From Acidobacteriota bacterium (lineage in GTDB: Bacteria; Acidobacteriota; UBA6911; RPQK01; JAJDTT01): a DNA stretch of 64,000 nt. The DNA lies in NCBI GenBank assembly GCA_028874215.1, contig JAPPLF010000041.1, positions 79,495 to 143,494 of the forward strand, in the 5' to 3' direction. Below are positions 26,088 to 34,347 of this stretch, in pieces; within the stretch, counting starts at the first letter, position 1; every line of letters starts with the position of its first letter. Under the pieces are notes generated by a model, which made no database searches, was not told the origin of the DNA, and was given only the letters and a program-made list of their open reading frames with translations. The translations under genes were made by a program, and so were the position numbers.

Positions 26088-27629
26088 ATGCTGAAGGGCG
26101 CACGAGTACGCATGAAGATTCGCGATGATGGAATTCTCCGACTTTCTGGTGCGCTGACGGAAACACCGCGGTCGCAGCGTGGCGTACCCCCGGGCGCATG
26201 CCGATCCGGCTCGCAGTCGTGTCGCGGAGATGACACAGACGGAGACACGGCTGTCCCCGGTCTGCGGAACACTTCCAATTCTTCCTTTTTCCTCAATCGG
26301 ATCGTGTTGGCCGGCGTCCTCTGGACGCTGTCGTTGACGGCTGCTCCCGCTAGCGGCGACGACCAGGAAAAAGATGAGAAGAGGGCTCCGGCCGCGACTG
26401 AACGCAGCGTGGGGAACGAGCTTCCCAGTTGGGTTTCTCTCTCCGGCGAGTTCCGCGGCCGCTTCGAAGGTCGCCGTAGCCTGGGTTACCGGAAGGGGAA
26501 CGACGACGGATACGGTCTGATCCGGACCCGTCTGGACCTGGGGCTCACACCGGCCTCCTGGCTGAAGTTCGGGTTTCAGGGACAGGACGCCAGTGCACCG
26601 GGCATCCGTGAAGGGTTGCCGAACATCGGAGTCTTCCGCGACGGGTTCGACTTGCGGCAGGCATACGCCCAGGTCGGGAGCGAGAACTCACCGGTCACGT
26701 TGACTGTGGGCCGCCAGGTCCTGGCCTATGGAGATCAGCGCCTCGTCGGCGCGTTGAACTGGACCAACACCTCCCGGGCCTTTGACGCCGTGAAGCTCCA
26801 ATTCCGCGGAGACGGGGCCCGGGTCGACGTCTTCTCAGCGCAAGTGGTGCAGAACGACCCTGCGGTTCGAATCAACCGCTCCATGGAAGGGAACAACCTG
26901 CATGGCGTGTACGGCGCCATCGAAAACGTGATCCCCGGCTCCACCCTGGAGCCCTACCTCCTGTTGCGGTCGGCTGCTTCCGTCGTCGACGAGTTGAACC
27001 AGAGAGGCAAGCTCAACCGCTACACCATGGGCTTGAGAGCTTGGGCGAAGGGGCTGGGGCCCTGGGACTACAACCTGGCTATGGTCCGGCAGTGGGGCGA
27101 CATGGCTGGCGCGGTGATCGACGCCTGGGGCTATTACGTGGAGTTGGGCTATTCCATCGCCGCCGAATCGAGCCCCAGGCTCTATGTTCACTACAACTTC
27201 GGCTCGGGTGACGAGGACGCCAGCGACGGCCGGGCGGGCGCCTTTGACAACCTGTATCCCACCGCCCACTTCCACTATGGCTACAACGACCTGGTGGGCT
27301 GGCGCAATCTGAAGGACATCCGGCTCGGAGCCGAGTTCAAGCCCCATCCGAAGTTTGGACTGACTGTCGACTTCCATTCCTTCTGGCTGGCCACGGGCAA
27401 TGACGCCCTCTACAACGTTTCGGGGGGATTGTCCGTTGCGCCGCCGGCCGGCGGGGCCACCGACCTGAAGGTCGGAAACGAGCTGGACGCCATGTTCACG
27501 ATGCCGGTGTCCAAGGCCGTGAACCTGGGCGGCGGCATCGGCTACCTGTTCCCCGGTCCCTTTCTCAAGGCCAATACGCCAGGGGACGGGAACACCTTCA
27601 CCTACCTGGTCGCGTCGTACAGGTTCTGA
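26088..27629 (+). CDS. Alginate-export-type outer-membrane porin
   Basis: Up to 513 residues; the mature part (from about residue 95) is a beta-barrel of the alginate-export/OprD-like class: WVSLSGEFRGRFEGRR, RTRLDLGLTPASWLKFGFQGQD, VTLTVGRQVLAYGDQRLVGALNW, ending in VASYRF. A secretion signal (RIVLAGVLWTLSLTAAPASG) sits unusually far in, at about residues 71-90, so the 70 residues before it are probably not translated. However, no ATG, GTG or TTG with a good ribosome site was found near the signal. The true start is therefore unsettled (ATG 26088 or 26112 are the only in-frame ATGs). The channel's substrate is unknown. Confidence 0.8.
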   Translation: MLKGARVRMKIRDDGILRLSGALTETPRSQRGVPPGACRSGSQSCRGDDTDGDTAVPGLRNTSNSSFFLNRIVLAGVLWTLSLTAAPASGDDQEKDEKRAPAATERSVGNELPSWVSLSGEFRGRFEGRRSLGYRKGNDDGYGLIRTRLDLGLTPASWLKFGFQGQDASAPGIREGLPNIGVFRDGFDLRQAYAQVGSENSPVTLTVGRQVLAYGDQRLVGALNWTNTSRAFDAVKLQFRGDGARVDVFSAQVVQNDPAVRINRSMEGNNLHGVYGAIENVIPGSTLEPYLLLRSAASVVDELNQRGKLNRYTMGLRAWAKGLGPWDYNLAMVRQWGDMAGAVIDAWGYYVELGYSIAAESSPRLYVHYNFGSGDEDASDGRAGAFDNLYPTAHFHYGYNDLVGWRNLKDIRLGAEFKPHPKFGLTVDFHSFWLATGNDALYNVSGGLSVAPPAGGATDLKVGNELDAMFTMPVSKAVNLGGGIGYLFPGPFLKANTPGDGNTFTYLVASYRF

Positions 27630-27702
27630 CGGCGGAATGGACCGGCGGCCCTGGTCTTCGCCGGGACACCCGTCCGGACATGAAGCTCCGGACCGGGCGG
27701 CC

Positions 27703-27717
27703 TCCGGCTCCTATACC
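27703..27717 (-). repeat. GGTRTAGGAGCSG intergenic motif, copy 1
   Basis: On the minus strand, GGTATAGGAGCCG overlaps the stop codon of the aldolase gene. A second copy (GGTGTAGGAGCGG) is on the same strand at about 29536-29549. Related TGTAGGAGC-type palindromic repeats are known from other bacteria; here only two copies are seen. Confidence 0.3.
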
Positions 27718-28448
27718 TGAGCCCTCTCCAGAAGGACGGTGACCCCCATGTCCAGGTATTTCTGGCGGGTTTCGGGCGTGTAGTTGCGGAAGAGGACCTT
27801 GGTGCCGGTTCCGCGAAGCTGCTCGCAGGTGTGCCGGACACAGTCGTCGACGCTCTTGAACGGGTGGTGGGGGTGGCTCTCCAGGCTGAAGGTCAGGTCC
27901 ATGGGCCCGAAGGAGAGGCAATCCACGCCCGGTTGAGCCAATTGCCGGGAGGCAGTCACGGCCGCCACCGACTCGAGCTGCATCCAGAGGACACCGGTCT
28001 CTCCCCACCAGCGCCGGTACTCCCGGTGATCGTCCTCGGGATTGAAGTTCAGCCGGTGAACGCCGCCCCAACTGCGGACACCGTCCGGGGCGTAATAGAA
28101 GTTGTCCACGGCTTCGCGAACAGTCTCCACGGTCTCGACCTGCGGCACCTCGATGCCGGCCGGACCCAGGTCCAGGACGTTACCGATCAGGTAGGTATGC
28201 CGTGTGTGCTTGATTCGGAACTGCACCGGCATGTCCAGTTCGGCCGCGACGGCGCAAACCCGGATCAGATTCGACTCGTTGTAGGCGTCATGCTGGCTGT
28301 CGACCCACAGGAAATCGTAGGAGCCGGTCTCGGCGATGGGACGGAGCATCTCGTCCCCGGCCGTGGGTGGAGCGTACGCGCCGATAATGATTTCGCCTGC
28401 GTGGATGCGTTTTTTCAGAGCTGCCGCGCGGGCGCTGATGGAGGTCAT
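27711..28448 (-). CDS. HpcH/HpaI family aldolase
   Basis: A 245-residue TIM-barrel class II aldolase-like protein. The metal-binding Glu is in WMQLESVAAV and the metal-binding Asp in CLSFGPMDLTFS; FLWVDSQHD and GPAGIEVPQVET are also typical. The family cleaves 2-keto-4-hydroxy acids to pyruvate or semialdehydes. Two ATGs lie six bases apart; the AGGAG site at 28456-28460 is one base from the first and seven from the second, which favours 28448 as the start. It is divergent from the amidase gene at 28591. Confidence 0.9.
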   Translation of the reverse strand: MTSISARAAALKKRIHAGEIIIGAYAPPTAGDEMLRPIAETGSYDFLWVDSQHDAYNESNLIRVCAVAAELDMPVQFRIKHTRHTYLIGNVLDLGPAGIEVPQVETVETVREAVDNFYYAPDGVRSWGGVHRLNFNPEDDHREYRRWWGETGVLWMQLESVAAVTASRQLAQPGVDCLSFGPMDLTFSLESHPHHPFKSVDDCVRHTCEQLRGTGTKVLFRNYTPETRQKYLDMGVTVLLERAQV

Positions 28449-28590
28449 GGTCATTCTCCTGTCGGGATGGTTGGTGAATCAGAGGGCAGATTATACACCG
28501 CGTCGAAGTCCGGCGAACGTCCCGGCGGGCACGGATTCGGGCTGATAGACTCTCGGCGATCGATTCCATCACAGGAGTGTGAGGTGAGCC

Positions 28591-29472
28591 ATGCACAGAC
28601 TTTCCCAGGGTCCTCTCTACTACGAATACAGCCGGCACAATGAAGTGCGTCTGAGGATCGAGCCTGGAGAGAAGGTGCTGGTCGAGGCTGAAGACGCCTT
28701 CTCGGGGCAGGTGCGGACCAACGAGGATCGCCGCGACCGGAAGGCGATGCCTTTCGGCAACCCGCAGACCGGTCCCATCTACGTGAACGGGGCGCGACCC
28801 GGAGATGCGCTGGCCGTCCATATCCACGAGATTCGCCCCAGTATCGGCCAATGCGCCACCCGGACCAGCGATCCCAAGCAGCTTGCCGAGTGGATTGGCA
28901 CGGACTGTCCCCACGGCACCCACGTCTGCCCCATCCGGGACGGAAAGATCTATTGGAGCGACGAGATCACGATTCCGTATCGGCCCATGCTGGGTTGCAT
29001 CGGGACGGCTCCGGACATGGGAGTGCCCACCACGGGTCCCGCAGGACCCCACGGGGGCAACATGGACATCATCGAGACCGGTCCCGGCAGCACCGTCTAT
29101 CTCCCGGTCTACGTTCCGGGCGCCTACCTCTATCTGGGAGACGCCCACGCCGCCATGGGCCACGGCGAGCTTTCGGCCAGCGGGCTCGAAATGCCTTCGG
29201 AGACGATCATCACCGTGGACCTGATCCGCGGAAAGACCATTCCCGGACCCCGGATCGAGTCGGCGGAAGAGATCATGACCGTGGCCACCGGCTGTCCCAT
29301 GGAACGGGCCACGGCTCAGGCCTACGCCTGGCTCATCCTCTGGATGGAGGAGGAATATGGCTGGAACCGCTGGAAAGCCTACGATCTGCTGACCCACGTG
29401 GGCCGGATCTCGGTCGGCTACTACGCCATCGGGACGGTGGCGGCCAAGATCGCCAAGGAGTACCTGGCCTGA
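28591..29472 (+). CDS. Acetamidase/formamidase family amidohydrolase
   Basis: A 293-residue protein of the FmdA/AmdA family, which hydrolyses short amides such as formamide or acetamide to ammonia and acid. Typical segments are NPQTGPIYVNGARPGDALAV, MLGCIGTAPDMGVPTTGPAG, GGNMDI and VYVPGAYLYLGDAHAAMGHGE. No signal peptide. GAGGTGA precedes ATG 28591. It faces away from the aldolase gene, so the 142-base gap probably holds promoters for both. Confidence 0.92.
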   Translation: MHRLSQGPLYYEYSRHNEVRLRIEPGEKVLVEAEDAFSGQVRTNEDRRDRKAMPFGNPQTGPIYVNGARPGDALAVHIHEIRPSIGQCATRTSDPKQLAEWIGTDCPHGTHVCPIRDGKIYWSDEITIPYRPMLGCIGTAPDMGVPTTGPAGPHGGNMDIIETGPGSTVYLPVYVPGAYLYLGDAHAAMGHGELSASGLEMPSETIITVDLIRGKTIPGPRIESAEEIMTVATGCPMERATAQAYAWLILWMEEEYGWNRWKAYDLLTHVGRISVGYYAIGTVAAKIAKEYLA

Positions 29473-29535
29473 CCCGCATTTTTCGCGCGTCTTGAAGAGC
29501 CGCCGGCAACAGCGGCGCCTTCCCGCCTGCCGCTG

Positions 29536-29549
29536 CCGCTCCTACACCG
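29536..29549 (-). repeat. GGTRTAGGAGCSG intergenic motif, copy 2
   Basis: GGTGTAGGAGCGG on the minus strand, followed by GC-rich sequence able to fold, in the 99-base gap between the convergent amidase and sialidase-like genes. It may serve as a bidirectional terminator. Confidence 0.3.
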
Positions 29550-29571
29550 GGAGGGGGGACCCGGCTCGCCG

Positions 29572-30729
29572 TCAGTTTTCGTCCGGCCGGATGAAGAATA
29601 CGTATTCGTTGGTGTCGCGTCCCCTGTAGATGATGCTGTAGATCACCATCAGCTCGTCCGGGACCGAATCGTCGTAGGTGTTGATGACGCAGTTCTGCCC
29701 GTAACCGTCGGGATGCCCCTCGTCGCCGCTGACGATGATCCCTTCCCCCCAATTGACGCCGTCGTCCGACTGGTAGAGGACATAGCGGCGGCTCCCCTCG
29801 CTGTAGTGTCCCGATCTGCCGTGCAGATAGTACTTGCCGCCGAGGTAGGCGAGCTCGGGATCGCGAATCATCTTGTCCAGGAAGGCTTTCTTCTGGGGAC
29901 TCCAGGTATGCCCCTGGTCCTTGCTGATGCAGTAGTAGAAGTGATCCTCGTCGGCTGACTTATAGGCCCCAGCCAGCATCCGGCCGTCCTCCATGATGGT
30001 CATGGTTCCGTACCATGCCTCATCGTCCAACGACATGGCGCTTCTCCTGCTCCATGTGCGCCCATCGTTCTGGCTGACGTAGAGGACGTGGGGACCCCCA
30101 TGGCTGTCGACCATGACGTAGTTGGTCTCTCCCACCACCGCCGTGGAGCAGGGATAGCCGACGAATTTGCCGTCCAGGGTTTCGTAATCGGACCACGTGC
30201 CCCCGTTGTCGTAGCTTCGGATCAGCCCCAGCTTGATCCGGGTTTCTTCGGAGCGGACCCGGAATTGGGTCAGAAACAGGACAATGGTGCCTTGCTCCGT
30301 GACCAACCCCTCCTCGACCCAGACCGGATGCTTCTGATCTCGGGCGTAGGCCTCGAAGGAGTACGGGAGCTTGTTGTACCGGTCCCAGGTCTTGCCGCGG
30401 TTCCGGCTCACGGCGTACTCGCTCCAACCGTCCAGGTTGTGGTCGCTGGTGTTGGCGTAGAAGGCAACGATGTCGCCGTTGGGGTATTCCATGCAGACCG
30501 GTCCCCCGTGGGAGCATCGCCCGGGCGCATCGTTCTCGAAATCCGCGATGACGTTGCCGAAGATGTCATCGCCCACCTTGGTGGACGGGTCGTGATCGTA
30601 GATCACCGCGCCGTCGATGGGATGGTACTGTCCGGAATCCTGCGCCAGCAGATGCCGGGGCAGGGGAGCGAACATCCATCCAAGGGCCAATACCAGGACT
30701 GCAACCAGATCCACTCGCCGATTCGTCAT
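29572..30729 (-). CDS. Secreted sialidase-like (BNR/Asp-box) protein
   Basis: A 385-residue exported protein: signal peptide about residues 1-29 (ends HLLAQ), then a six-bladed propeller with Asp-box motifs SRNRGKTWDRY, SQNDGRTWSRR and SKDQGHTWSPQ. Exo-sialidases share this fold, but the full Arg triad of true sialidases cannot be confirmed by eye, so the substrate may be another glycoside. AGAGGAGG lies before ATG 30729, and a promoter-like pair lies further upstream. Confidence 0.87.
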   Translation of the reverse strand: MTNRRVDLVAVLVLALGWMFAPLPRHLLAQDSGQYHPIDGAVIYDHDPSTKVGDDIFGNVIADFENDAPGRCSHGGPVCMEYPNGDIVAFYANTSDHNLDGWSEYAVSRNRGKTWDRYNKLPYSFEAYARDQKHPVWVEEGLVTEQGTIVLFLTQFRVRSEETRIKLGLIRSYDNGGTWSDYETLDGKFVGYPCSTAVVGETNYVMVDSHGGPHVLYVSQNDGRTWSRRSAMSLDDEAWYGTMTIMEDGRMLAGAYKSADEDHFYYCISKDQGHTWSPQKKAFLDKMIRDPELAYLGGKYYLHGRSGHYSEGSRRYVLYQSDDGVNWGEGIIVSGDEGHPDGYGQNCVINTYDDSVPDELMVIYSIIYRGRDTNEYVFFIRPDEN

Positions 30730-30767
30730 CGTCTTTCCTCCTCTGGTTCGGAAACGTTGCGAGGGAC

Positions 30768-30795
30768 ATTATCCTCTCTAGTCACCTCACTTCAA
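30768..30795 (-). promoter_or_regulatory. Predicted promoter for the sialidase-like gene
   Basis: Reading the minus strand, TTGAAG (30795-30790) and GATAAT (30773-30768) are 16 bases apart, about 39 bases before the start codon and upstream of a strong ribosome site. Confidence 0.5.
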
Positions 30796-31094
30796 CAATC
30801 TGGGGAAAAAGTCCCATGTAGAACTGAGGCGGGGCTAAGTACGCCGGCCGGACAAGGCGTGACGAGTAGACCTGCGCGACACTTTATGACCGAGGAGCAA
30901 CCGAGTCCACCGGATTACAGAGCCGGCTGAATGCCGTGACGACTCCTGGCATGGCCTGTCCACGGAAACGCTCCCGAAGAAGATCTCAGGAGTCCTCTCC
31001 GGTGTTGACCGGATCGTGATCGTGGGCGCCGGTGCGAACGGCAAAGTGGTACCATTCCCCAACGCTTCCGGTCCCCAATCGCAGGAGAACAGTG
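30796..31094. other. Intergenic region upstream of the lectin-like gene
   Basis: About 300 bases between divergent genes. Apart from the promoter for the leftward gene (listed separately) and the ribosome site GCAGGAGA just before 31095, I see no coding region or hairpin worth naming. Confidence 0.4.
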
Positions 31095-31754
31095 ATGAAC
31101 AAGACAGGCCCCCTGTTCCTTGCCGCATTCCTGGTGGGCGCTCTCGCCTCGTTCCCGGTATCGGGTCAGAATGCGGATCCCAAGATGAGTTTCTTCATCG
31201 TCAGCTCCGGTGCCGGGAACGGTGCCGATCTGGGCGGACTTGCCGGAGCCGACCAGCGCTGCCGGATGCTGGCACGGGCCGTCGGCGTCGGCGACAAGAC
31301 CTGGCGTGCGTACCTGAGCGCGACGGCGTCGGATGGCGAGGCGGCCGTCAACGCCCGGGACCGGATCGGCAGCGGGCCCTGGCACAACGCCAAGGGCGTC
31401 CAGGTCGCCCGGGACGTCGACGATCTGCACTCGGACAACAACAACCTCACCAAGGAAACGCAACTGAACGAGTTGGGGTTGATGGTCAACGGACGTGGGG
31501 ACAGTCCCAACCGGCACGATATCCTGACCGGTTCCCAGTTGGACGGCACGGCCTTCCCGGCCGGCAAGGACACCACCTGCGGGAACTGGACCAGCCACGG
31601 CGAAGGAAGCGCCCAGGTCGGCCATCACGACCGCACCGGCGGGGGCCAGAATCCCTCCTCCTGGAACTCGGCACACGGTTCCCGGGGCTGCAGCCAGGAG
31701 AACCTGCAGGGTACCGGAGGCGATGCGCTGTACTACTGCTTCGCTACCGATTGA
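31095..31754 (+). CDS. Secreted lectin-like protein
   Basis: A 219-residue exported protein with a clear signal peptide (MNKTGPLFLAAFLVGALA…, cleavage near SGQ at about residue 24). The mature part begins FFIVSSGAGNGADLGGL-AGADQRC and contains Cys residues at QRC, TTCGNW, RGCSQ and YYCFA, plus RAYLSATA and GPWHNAKG. This resembles the endostatin / C-type-lectin-like secreted domains found in planctomycetes and acidobacteria, so surface binding is likely; no catalytic motif is seen. GCAGGAGA precedes ATG 31095. Confidence 0.75.
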   Translation: MNKTGPLFLAAFLVGALASFPVSGQNADPKMSFFIVSSGAGNGADLGGLAGADQRCRMLARAVGVGDKTWRAYLSATASDGEAAVNARDRIGSGPWHNAKGVQVARDVDDLHSDNNNLTKETQLNELGLMVNGRGDSPNRHDILTGSQLDGTAFPAGKDTTCGNWTSHGEGSAQVGHHDRTGGGQNPSSWNSAHGSRGCSQENLQGTGGDALYYCFATD

Positions 31755-33159
31755 AGCCTCCGTCCCGTCGGGTCAATCGATCGAGCTTTCGAGCCGTTCC
31801 ACCCCTGCGAGGCCCTCGGCAAGCCAGCCGGCGCCGGAGTCGTCATTAGGGAACAGGCGAACTTTCTTCAGAGACACGTGGCGGCTGGCCGCCGCCCTCG
31901 TTTGGGCACCGGGCTCTGCGTTTCCCCAGACTGCGCTGGGAAGTGCTCCAACCGGCTCCGGCCGACTGGAGAAGGTGCGGGATTTCGATATTCGGAAGGA
32001 TCCCCGCTATTACTATGGTCCGGGACCCTCTCCGGTCATCTTTCCGGACGGCGAGATCCTTCTGGCTTTCCGCCGGCATCCCGCCGCCGCCCGCAAGCAC
32101 ACTCACATCGAAACGGAGAATTTCGTCGTCAGTTCCCGTGACGGCGGACAAACCTGGGGAACCCCCGTCCCCGTCGACTACGGGGGCGTCCACAACGTCA
32201 ATCTGACCCTGCTCGCGGACGGTTCGGTCCTCTACTGCACCGCGGTCATGGAGACCGTCACCAGGGCCTCCTATGAGCGGGTTCGAGCCTTGCCCCAGGA
32301 AAGGGTTCCAGGCGGCGCCGGACGCTATCGCCTGTCCTACAGCGCCGAGGAACTGGGAAACTACGCCGTGATCTCGGGCGTCAGCGTGAGGCGATCCCTG
32401 GATCGAGGTCGAACCTGGAGTCCCCGCTACTGGGTCTCTCCCATCGACGGCGTTCCCTCCCTGCTGCCGGGGGCTCCTTCACCCGCGAACCTCAGGAGTC
32501 CCGTGATCCAGCTCCACAGTGGACGGCTCGTTCTTCCCGTGTATTCCTATCCCAATCCATGGCGTGCGGCCCTGATGGAATCGCCGGACATGGGCAAGAG
32601 CTGGTCGTTCGTTGGAGAAATCGCGGGACCCTCGGACCCGTTGCAGTTGCCTTCCGGCGGCCTGGTCGACGGCGCCGTCGCCTACAACGAGACCTTCGTC
32701 CAGGAGACGGCCTCGGGCAGGTTGGTGGCTTTCATCCGGATTCACGCCGGCGCCACCGAGCGCCAGCGTGAGAATTGGGGCGGGGACGTGAATCCGGCCG
32801 GCCGTCTGGTGACGGCGTCCTCCGACGACGGCGGGAGGACCTGGAGCGCGCCGGTGCGCCATCGGCTCTGGGGTTATCCCTATTGGGCCACGGCGCTGCC
32901 CAGCGGACGGATCCTCCTGGCCTACGGATACCGCCAAGAGCCCTTCGGCGTCCGGGCGCGCCTGCTGGACCCGGAGTGCAGGCATATCGACGAGGCCGAG
33001 GAACTGGTGGTGCGGGATGACGGATTCATGCGCGATCTGGGTTATCCCCAAGGCGCCCTGATGCAGGACGGGCGGGTCCTCCTGACCTATTACTTCAACC
33101 GGCAGCGGGAAGAGGGGAGGCACGTCTACCTGGCGGCCTCCATCCTGGAGGAGGTCTGA
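31723..33159 (+). CDS. Sialidase-like (Asp-box) protein, start unclear
   Basis: A sialidase-fold propeller with four Asp boxes: SSRDGGQTWGTP, SLDRGRTWSPRY, SPDMGKSWSFVG and SSDDGGRTWSAPV, preceded by FPDGEILLAFRRH with a candidate triad Arg. A Tat-like export segment (RRTFFRDTWRLAAALVWAPG) is encoded at about 31855-31915, but no ATG, GTG or TTG stands before it in this frame except ATG 31723. That ATG lies inside the preceding gene and would add about 43 residues. The next in-frame start is GTG 31975, after the export segment. The true start is therefore doubtful, or the original start has been lost. Confidence 0.75.
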   Translation: MRCTTASLPIEASVPSGQSIELSSRSTPARPSASQPAPESSLGNRRTFFRDTWRLAAALVWAPGSAFPQTALGSAPTGSGRLEKVRDFDIRKDPRYYYGPGPSPVIFPDGEILLAFRRHPAAARKHTHIETENFVVSSRDGGQTWGTPVPVDYGGVHNVNLTLLADGSVLYCTAVMETVTRASYERVRALPQERVPGGAGRYRLSYSAEELGNYAVISGVSVRRSLDRGRTWSPRYWVSPIDGVPSLLPGAPSPANLRSPVIQLHSGRLVLPVYSYPNPWRAALMESPDMGKSWSFVGEIAGPSDPLQLPSGGLVDGAVAYNETFVQETASGRLVAFIRIHAGATERQRENWGGDVNPAGRLVTASSDDGGRTWSAPVRHRLWGYPYWATALPSGRILLAYGYRQEPFGVRARLLDPECRHIDEAEELVVRDDGFMRDLGYPQGALMQDGRVLLTYYFNRQREEGRHVYLAASILEEV

Positions 33160-33184
33160 GGCAGAGCATGAGACCGCCTCCGGG

Positions 33185-34315
33185 TCAGGAGCGGGCTCGC
33201 CGTTGTCCCGGAATGCTGTGCAGCAGGCCCCTCATGTAACCGACGGCGAAGGCGACGTACTGCTTCGGCAGAGGCTCGTCTCCGGTGATTCCCATGGCGT
33301 GGTCGTAGTCGATGACCCCGTCGTAACCCACCTCCGCCAGGGCGCTCAGCACCTTCTCCATTTCCATGTCGCCTTCGTCCACGGCGACCTCGGAGTATCC
33401 GCCGTTCGCCGGAAGGGTCCCGCGAACGTTCCGGAAATGGACGTGAAACAGCTTTCCCTGGCTCCCGAAATGCCGGATGCCCTCGAGCACGTCCTCGCCG
33501 GATTCGTAACGGGTGCCGACGCAGAAGGTGATCCCGTTGTTGGGACTGGGGACTTCCGAGAACAGGCGGTCGAAGTCCTTGAACCGGCACAGAATCTGAG
33601 GATTTCCCAGGTATTCGTAAAGCGGGGGGTCGTTGCCGTGCATGGCGACCCGGGTGCGGCTCCCGTCGACGACGGGGATGACCTGTCGGTAAATGTTCAG
33701 CAGGCCGTCCCAGAGTTGCTGCGAGCTGACGCGATACTTGGGAGCGGGCGCCGCCTTGGACTTCTCCAGGTCGAAGGAATAGTACTCGTAGCCTCCCCGG
33801 CCGCGCGGGCGAGTCCAGCCGGTCCGCCGGTAGTCCAGGTGCAGGGCGGCCTGGCAGGCCTGGATGCCGTAAACCGGAATCTCGAACTCGGCCAGGATCT
33901 CTCCGATCCGCTTCAGGTTGTCGATTTGTTTCTGGCCGCCGGGCCGCCCCAGGTGGGCGTCCAGGTAGTGGGGGCCCAGGGAGTTGGCCCGTTCGATGCG
34001 AAGTCCGACTCTCCGGAGCCGGTCGGTCAGCCGCCGGAAAGCGTCCCGGGTAAAGCTGCCGGTCCCGTTGTAGCCCTCGACCATGCTCAGGACGATGTCC
34101 ACGTAGTCGACGCCGATCTGCTTCAGGAAACGAAGGTCGACGTCGTCCTCGCTCTTCAACCAATTGGCGTTGACGCGGGTGCCGATGCGGATTCGAGGCC
34201 GGTTCGATGGGGTTGTTTCCCTTGCCGGGGCGGGCTGTGAGCAGGCGCCGAGCGTGGCCGCCAGCCCGGCCTGGCCCAGGAAGGTTCTCCGGGTGGAATC
34301 GAGGGGTCCGTTCAT
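33185..34315 (-). CDS. Tat-exported mannonate-dehydratase-like TIM-barrel protein
   Basis: A 376-residue protein. The N terminus is a Tat signal (STRRTFLGQAGLAATLGAC). The body resembles mannonate dehydratase / xylose-isomerase-like barrels: IGVDYVDIVLSM, KLFHVHFRNVRGT with the paired His residues, and GYDGVIDYDHAMGITGDE near the end. Cytoplasmic UxuA converts mannonate to 2-keto-3-deoxygluconate; a secreted version implies a different or modified role. ATG 34315 is supported by AGGAGG five to six bases upstream. The next upstream gene on this strand ends 33 bases away, so the two are likely co-transcribed. Confidence 0.87.
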   Translation of the reverse strand: MNGPLDSTRRTFLGQAGLAATLGACSQPAPARETTPSNRPRIRIGTRVNANWLKSEDDVDLRFLKQIGVDYVDIVLSMVEGYNGTGSFTRDAFRRLTDRLRRVGLRIERANSLGPHYLDAHLGRPGGQKQIDNLKRIGEILAEFEIPVYGIQACQAALHLDYRRTGWTRPRGRGGYEYYSFDLEKSKAAPAPKYRVSSQQLWDGLLNIYRQVIPVVDGSRTRVAMHGNDPPLYEYLGNPQILCRFKDFDRLFSEVPSPNNGITFCVGTRYESGEDVLEGIRHFGSQGKLFHVHFRNVRGTLPANGGYSEVAVDEGDMEMEKVLSALAEVGYDGVIDYDHAMGITGDEPLPKQYVAFAVGYMRGLLHSIPGQRRARS

Positions 34316-34347
34316 GAAGGTCCTCCTGGCGTTGTTCGTGCGGCGCG

